Shown piece by piece: positions 12,606 to 12,736 of a DNA stretch of 12,736 bases (its first letter is position 1; each line of letters opens with the position of its first letter). Both the position numbers and the translations under genes were made by a program. The notes below the pieces were generated by a model. The model was not told the DNA's origin, did no database searches, and saw only the letters and a program-made list of their open reading frames with translations. The stretch comes from an uncultured bacterium (GTDB lineage Bacteria; Cyanobacteriota; Vampirovibrionia; Gastranaerophilales; Gastranaerophilaceae), in assembly GCA_900554095.1 (NCBI GenBank), contig USGC01000036.1:1-12736 (forward strand), read 5' to 3'.

Positions 12606-12736
12606 ATGAAAAATAGGATAATCTTATTAGCAATAATTTTCTTTTCTTTTTCATCCCAAGCATTTGCAGAAACTGTTACGGGCGGGGTTAGTGCTGTTGG
12701 CGCCGCTGAGACAAATCGTGTTGTTGATTCTGCAAC
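12606..12736 (+). CDS. Exported protein, N-terminal fragment (continues past window)
   Basis: The first 43 codons of a secreted protein. MKNR is followed by a hydrophobic core (IILLAIIFFSFSS) and the cleavage site QAFA before Glu23, a standard Sec signal peptide; no lipobox Cys is present. The visible mature part is Gly/Ala/Val-rich (ETVTGGVSAVGAAETNRVV). GAGG (12598-12601) lies four bases before ATG 12606. TAAAAT at 12571-12576 could be a -10 element. The rest is outside the window, so function cannot be judged. Confidence 0.72.
   Translation, partial: MKNRIILLAIIFFSFSSQAFAETVTGGVSAVGAAETNRVVDSA

Noticed and set aside
1..12736. Defence island, phage or transposon
   Set aside because: No transposase, integrase, nuclease, toxin-antitoxin pair or phage structural protein is visible; most genes are metabolic or housekeeping types.

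Overview
The window is AT-rich and densely coded. It looks like a chromosomal segment of a non-photosynthetic relative of cyanobacteria, most like gut Gastranaerophilales (Vampirovibrionia/Melainabacteria). This placement is an inference. It rests on low GC, an odd membrane-anchored GH77 protein, a large multi-span membrane protein of a kind I associate with that group, and a short N-terminal motif (xITP...IxF[QK]) shared by those two proteins. No database search was possible. Both window ends cut a gene: the 3' part of a Zn/Cd-type P1B ATPase on the left and the start of an exported protein on the right.

Layout: (1) 1-2450, plus strand: the P-type metal ATPase fragment, a double-CDGSH iron-sulfur protein, and an unrecognised exported protein with its own promoter. 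(2) 2416-6783, minus strand, four closely spaced genes. In transcription order they are a C_GCAxxG_C_C redox protein, a SplB-like radical SAM protein, a D-2-hydroxyacid dehydrogenase and a divergent amylomaltase-like GH77 protein. (3) 6977-8952, plus strand, a tight operon: a WecG/TagA/CpsF glycosyltransferase, the N-terminal half of transketolase, and a YhcH/YjgK/YiaL protein. (4) 8949-9989, minus strand, one membrane protein whose start is best moved to a TTG codon. (5) 10194-11399, plus strand: a small unknown protein, a GNAT acetyltransferase and CutA. (6) 11400-12605: a pentanucleotide repeat, a palindromic leader, a small unknown protein, two tRNA-Leu genes on the minus strand with hairpin terminators, and a 94-bp tandem repeat built from pieces of the tRNA-Leu 5' end in both orientations.

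Two things stand out. First, at four genes (6286 and 6783 on minus, 6977 and 10194 on plus) a -10-like hexamer is followed by exactly six bases and then ATG, with no Shine-Dalgarno sequence. This is the geometry of leaderless mRNAs. Other genes here (1782, 9989, 11085, 11554) have clear Shine-Dalgarno sequences, so the two initiation modes seem to coexist. Second, the tRNA-Leu(CAA) 5' end and its upstream flank are repeated in tandem at a 94-bp period. Each unit also carries an inverted copy of the tRNA D-arm, so each can fold into a hairpin.

Functionally the genes are mostly housekeeping: metal handling (ATPase, CutA), Fe-S and thiol redox proteins (CDGSH, C_GCAxxG, radical SAM), and sugar or envelope metabolism (GH77, GT26, transketolase half, YhcH). 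I see no phage, transposase, CRISPR or defence locus.
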